A DNA stretch of 64,000 bases, from contig JACRAY010000024.1 of NCBI GenBank assembly GCA_016213325.1, forward strand, positions 186,001 through 250,000, read 5' to 3'. The stretch is from Burkholderiales bacterium (lineage in GTDB: Bacteria; Pseudomonadota; Gammaproteobacteria; Burkholderiales; Burkholderiaceae_C). Position 1 is the stretch's first letter, and each line of letters opens with the position of its first letter. Shown here in pieces: positions 61,552 through 64,000 of this stretch. The translations under genes and the position numbers were made by a program. The notes beneath the pieces were generated by a model, which was not told the DNA's origin, did no database searches, and saw nothing but the letters and a program-made list of their open reading frames with translations.

Positions 61552-63039
61552 ATGCCTTCCAGCATGACCTTCGCTTCCATTCCCGAAATGCTCGCGACCC
61601 GCGGTGGCGCCCATGCCGGCCGGGCGGCCATCGCCACGCCGACGGCCGGCTGGAGCTATCGCGAGCTGCTCGATGCCACCGCGCGCATCGCAGGGGCACT
61701 GCAGGCACGTGGCCTCAGGCGCGGCGATCGCGTGGCCCTGCTGGCCGAGCGTGGCCTGCCGTTCGTCGCAGGGCTGTTCGGCGTGATGGCTGCGGGTGGC
61801 GCCGTGTGCCCGCTCGAGGCCCGCCTGCCGGCGGCCGACCTGGCGCTGAGGCTTGCGAGCGCCGGCGTTGGCTGGCTGCTGGCCGACGCACCTCATGCTG
61901 CCAAGGCCGATGCGATTGGCGCGCGCCGCACGCTTTCACTGGAGCAGGCCCTGGGATCGCGCGTGGGTCGTGTCGTTGGCCTGCAGCCCGATGACGATGC
62001 CTTGATGCTGTTCACTTCCGGCAGCACGGGTGTGCCGAAGGCCATCCTGCTCACGCATGGAAACCTGCTGGCCAACGCGGAAGGCGTGGCCGAGCGCACC
62101 GTCGTGACGCCCGAAGACCGGCTGCTGCACGCCATGCCCCTGTTCCACACCAACGGCATCAACAACCAGCTGGTGGTGCCTTTCCTGCGCGGCGCGTTCG
62201 TCGCACTGCTCGACCGCTTCAGCCCTGCGGCCTTTTTCGCCGACGTGGCGCGCTGGCGCCCGACCTACCTCACGGGCGTGCCGACCATGTACTCGCGCCT
62301 GCTGGCGCAGTCCGCGCCAGCGGGTGTCATGGCCGGTGTGCGCTTCGCGCGCTGCGGCGCGGCGCCGCTGTCCGTCGAGCTGCACCGGCAGATCGAGCGC
62401 CATCTCGGGGTTCCGCTGGTCGCCTCCTACGGCCTGTCCGAGGCCACCTGCACGTCCACCATGAATCCCCTCGATGCTTGCCGCATCGGCACCGTAGGCC
62501 CGGCCCTGGCCGGCCAGCGTGTCGCAGTCTGCCGCCCCGGCACGCTGGAGCCTGTCGCCGCGGGCGCCGAGGGCGAGGTGTGCATTGCGGGGCCGGTGGT
62601 GATGAAGGGTTACGTGCCCGCCCGCGACACGGGCGATGGTCCCGGGGTCTCGCAGGGCTGGCTGCGAACCGGCGACCTCGGCAGCATGGACGCCGACGGC
62701 TACCTGGCGATCACGGGCCGGCTGAAAGACATCATCATCCGCGGTGGTGAAAATCTTTCGCCCGGCGCGATCGAGTCGGCCCTGGCCTCGCGTTCGGAAG
62801 TGAAGGCCTGTGCGGTCGTGGGCATGCCGGACGCGGACCTCGGCGAAGTGCCGGTGGCGTTCGTGGTCGCGCGCGAGGGCTGCCGCCTCGACGACCACGC
62901 CCTGCGCGATGCGGTGGAGGAACGCCTGTCCAAGGTCTGCGTGCCGGTGCGTCTGTTCCACGTCGACGTGCTGCCGGAGAACGCGATCGGCAAGGTGGAC
63001 AAAAAGGCCCTGAAGGTGCTCGCTGCACAAGACGCCTGA
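61552..63039 (+). CDS. AMP-dependent acyl-CoA ligase
   Basis: 495 residues. P-loop LFTSGSTGVPKAILLTHGN near residue 152, ASYGLSEATCTSTMNP near 287, GWLRTGDLGSMDADGYLAI, GRLKDIIIRGGENLSPGAIE and the C-terminal Lys in NAIGKVDKKALK. Converts a carboxylic acid to acyl-CoA with ATP. Ten bases after subunit B, so probably in the same operon as the Bug receptor; it would feed or replace the CoA transferase, whose alpha subunit is broken. ATG 61564 is an alternative start. Confidence 0.9.
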   Translation: MPSSMTFASIPEMLATRGGAHAGRAAIATPTAGWSYRELLDATARIAGALQARGLRRGDRVALLAERGLPFVAGLFGVMAAGGAVCPLEARLPAADLALRLASAGVGWLLADAPHAAKADAIGARRTLSLEQALGSRVGRVVGLQPDDDALMLFTSGSTGVPKAILLTHGNLLANAEGVAERTVVTPEDRLLHAMPLFHTNGINNQLVVPFLRGAFVALLDRFSPAAFFADVARWRPTYLTGVPTMYSRLLAQSAPAGVMAGVRFARCGAAPLSVELHRQIERHLGVPLVASYGLSEATCTSTMNPLDACRIGTVGPALAGQRVAVCRPGTLEPVAAGAEGEVCIAGPVVMKGYVPARDTGDGPGVSQGWLRTGDLGSMDADGYLAITGRLKDIIIRGGENLSPGAIESALASRSEVKACAVVGMPDADLGEVPVAFVVAREGCRLDDHALRDAVEERLSKVCVPVRLFHVDVLPENAIGKVDKKALKVLAAQDA

Positions 63040-63044
63040 AGCCG

Positions 63045-63878
63045 ATGTCGACCTGGCAAGCCGTCTCCCCCTGGCTGGGTTATGCAGGCATCGGCGGCAT
63101 GGCTGGCCTGTTCGCCGGCATGCTGGGCGTCGGCGGTGGCCTGCTCATCATCCCGCTGCTGGCGCTGTCGTTCGACGCGCAGGGACTGCCGCATGGGCAC
63201 ATGTTCCAGCTCGCCGTCGGCACGGCGATGGCCAGCATTGCCTTCACTTCGATCTCCAGCACCCAGGCCCATGCCCGCCGGCGGGCAGTGCGCTGGGACA
63301 TCGCGCGCAGCATGACGCCGGGCATCCTGCTGGGCAGCGTGGCCGGCGCGAACGTCGCCGTGCTGCTGCCCACGCGAGTGCTGATGATCTACTTCGCGGC
63401 GTTCGTGCTGCTGATGTCGCTGCAGATGGCCTTCGGCCGCCTGCCGCGCGAGCGCGCGCCGCCTGCCGATGGTCGCGAGCAGCGCGACAGCGCGCTCGGC
63501 ATGTTCGGCGCGGGCTTCGTGATCAGTGCACTGTGTTCGCTGCTGGCCATGGGCGGCGCGATGATGACGGTGCCTTTCATGTTGCATCGCCGCGTGCCGC
63601 TGGTGCACGCCATCGGCACCGCGGCGGCGATCGGCCTGCCGATTGCGCTGGGCGGCACGGCCGGCTACGTCCTCACGGGGTGGAGCGTGAGCGAGTTGCC
63701 GCGGCTGAGCGTCGGCTACGTCTACGTGCCGGCGCTGCTGGGCATCGTCGCGGCCAGCGTGCTGACTGCGCCGGTGGGCGCGGCGATCGCCCATCGCGCG
63801 CCACCGCGGGTGCTGCGCGGGACCTTCGCGTTGCTGCTTTTCGCTTTGGCCCTGAAAATGGCGTACACGCTCTGGTGA
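63045..63878 (+). CDS. TSUP (TauE/SafE) family membrane permease
   Basis: 277 residues, about eight membrane segments. The N terminus IGGMAGLFAGMLGVGGGLLI carries the family glycine motif G-x-G-G-G, repeated as LCSLLAMGGAMMTVPFML in the second half. Such permeases export or import sulfur-containing or organic acid anions (sulfite, sulfoacetate, taurine products). Five bases after the ligase gene. It ends 5 bases before selC. Confidence 0.88.
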   Translation: MSTWQAVSPWLGYAGIGGMAGLFAGMLGVGGGLLIIPLLALSFDAQGLPHGHMFQLAVGTAMASIAFTSISSTQAHARRRAVRWDIARSMTPGILLGSVAGANVAVLLPTRVLMIYFAAFVLLMSLQMAFGRLPRERAPPADGREQRDSALGMFGAGFVISALCSLLAMGGAMMTVPFMLHRRVPLVHAIGTAAAIGLPIALGGTAGYVLTGWSVSELPRLSVGYVYVPALLGIVAASVLTAPVGAAIAHRAPPRVLRGTFALLLFALALKMAYTLW

Positions 63879-63883
63879 TCGAC

Positions 63884-63979
63884 GGAGGAGGATCGGCCCT
63901 GGTGGGCCGCCCGGGCTTCAAACCCGGTCGTTGGCGCCACGCGCCGGCAGGTGGGTTCGACTCCCGCCCTCCTCCGCCA
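63884..63979 (+). tRNA. selC: tRNA-Sec (selC, anticodon TCA)
   Basis: 96 nt. Bacterial tRNA-Sec features: an 8-bp acceptor GGAGGAGG (63884-63891) paired with CCTCCTCC (63968-63975), G discriminator and CCA. The anticodon loop CTTCAAA gives TCA (63918-63920), with a long variable arm around GTTGGCGCCACGCGCCGGC. It implies that the genome encodes at least one selenoprotein, commonly formate dehydrogenase. selA/selB and any target are outside the window. 63980-64000 is non-coding. Confidence 0.95.
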
Positions 63980-64000
63980 GTTGTGGGCCCGCGGCGGACA

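Overview
The window looks like chromosomal DNA of a high-GC betaproteobacterium of the Burkholderiales, most likely the Comamonadaceae (Ramlibacter/Variovorax-like). This is inferred from the two Bug-type tripartite tricarboxylate receptors, the many LysR and AMP-ligase genes, the blocks greB-spoT-rpoZ-gmk and yicC-kinase-PP2C-rph-rdgB-hemW, and the urease gene order. No database search was possible, so the family names rest on motifs read from the translations.

Layout. 1-939 is the 3' end of a large Calx-beta-like protein. tRNA-Arg(ACG) follows. A 46-bp copy of its 3' end recurs at 6632-6677, bounding a small island (1059-6631). The island carries a decayed ParB-like remnant, a RibD/DHFR-like reductase, and two divergent TetR-controlled units (MFS exporter + NTF2-like protein; VOC protein + NTF2-like protein). 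6746-15003 is a catabolic/uptake block: AraC regulator, acyl-CoA ligase, a complete Liv-type ABC transporter and a nitronate monooxygenase. 15022-24651 mixes MATE and SDR genes, a PAS-GGDEF-EAL protein, tandem LysR genes, two GSTs and three gene remnants (zinc dehydrogenase, TetR, alpha/beta hydrolase).

24692-38690 is mostly core: greB, spoT, rpoZ, gmk, yicC, a Ser/Thr kinase with a one-base frameshift, PP2C, rph, rdgB, hemW. Between gmk and yicC, on the opposite strand, lies a tight three-gene cassette: a cyanophycin-synthetase-like ATP-grasp protein lacking the Mur-ligase half, an alkaline-phosphatase-superfamily protein and a GT4 glycosyltransferase. It is my best candidate for an undescribed system. 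38691-45161 holds two tandem AMP-forming ligases with a Bug receptor, tRNA-Ser(TGA), an M17 aminopeptidase and an ornithine-cyclodeaminase-family protein.

45301-51876 is a urease operon (ureA, a His-rich membrane micro-ORF, ureB, ureC, ureE, ureF, ureG) with a RHH-PIN toxin-antitoxin pair between ureC and ureE, a PQQ-like lipoprotein overlapping the end of ureG, and no ureD. Divergent from it is an unusual NCS1 permease-histidine kinase-receiver fusion followed by a LuxR-type response regulator. 56332-63878 contains a flavoprotein, a LysR regulator, a Bug receptor, CoA-transferase subunits (alpha interrupted by TGA), an acyl-CoA ligase and a TauE/SafE permease. The flavoprotein and Bug promoters share a near-identical LysR-type dyad. 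The window ends with selC (tRNA-Sec).

Two wider themes: palindromic REP-like elements sit in frame inside three coding sequences (livG tail, ureF, the permease-kinase), and several genes are visibly decaying.
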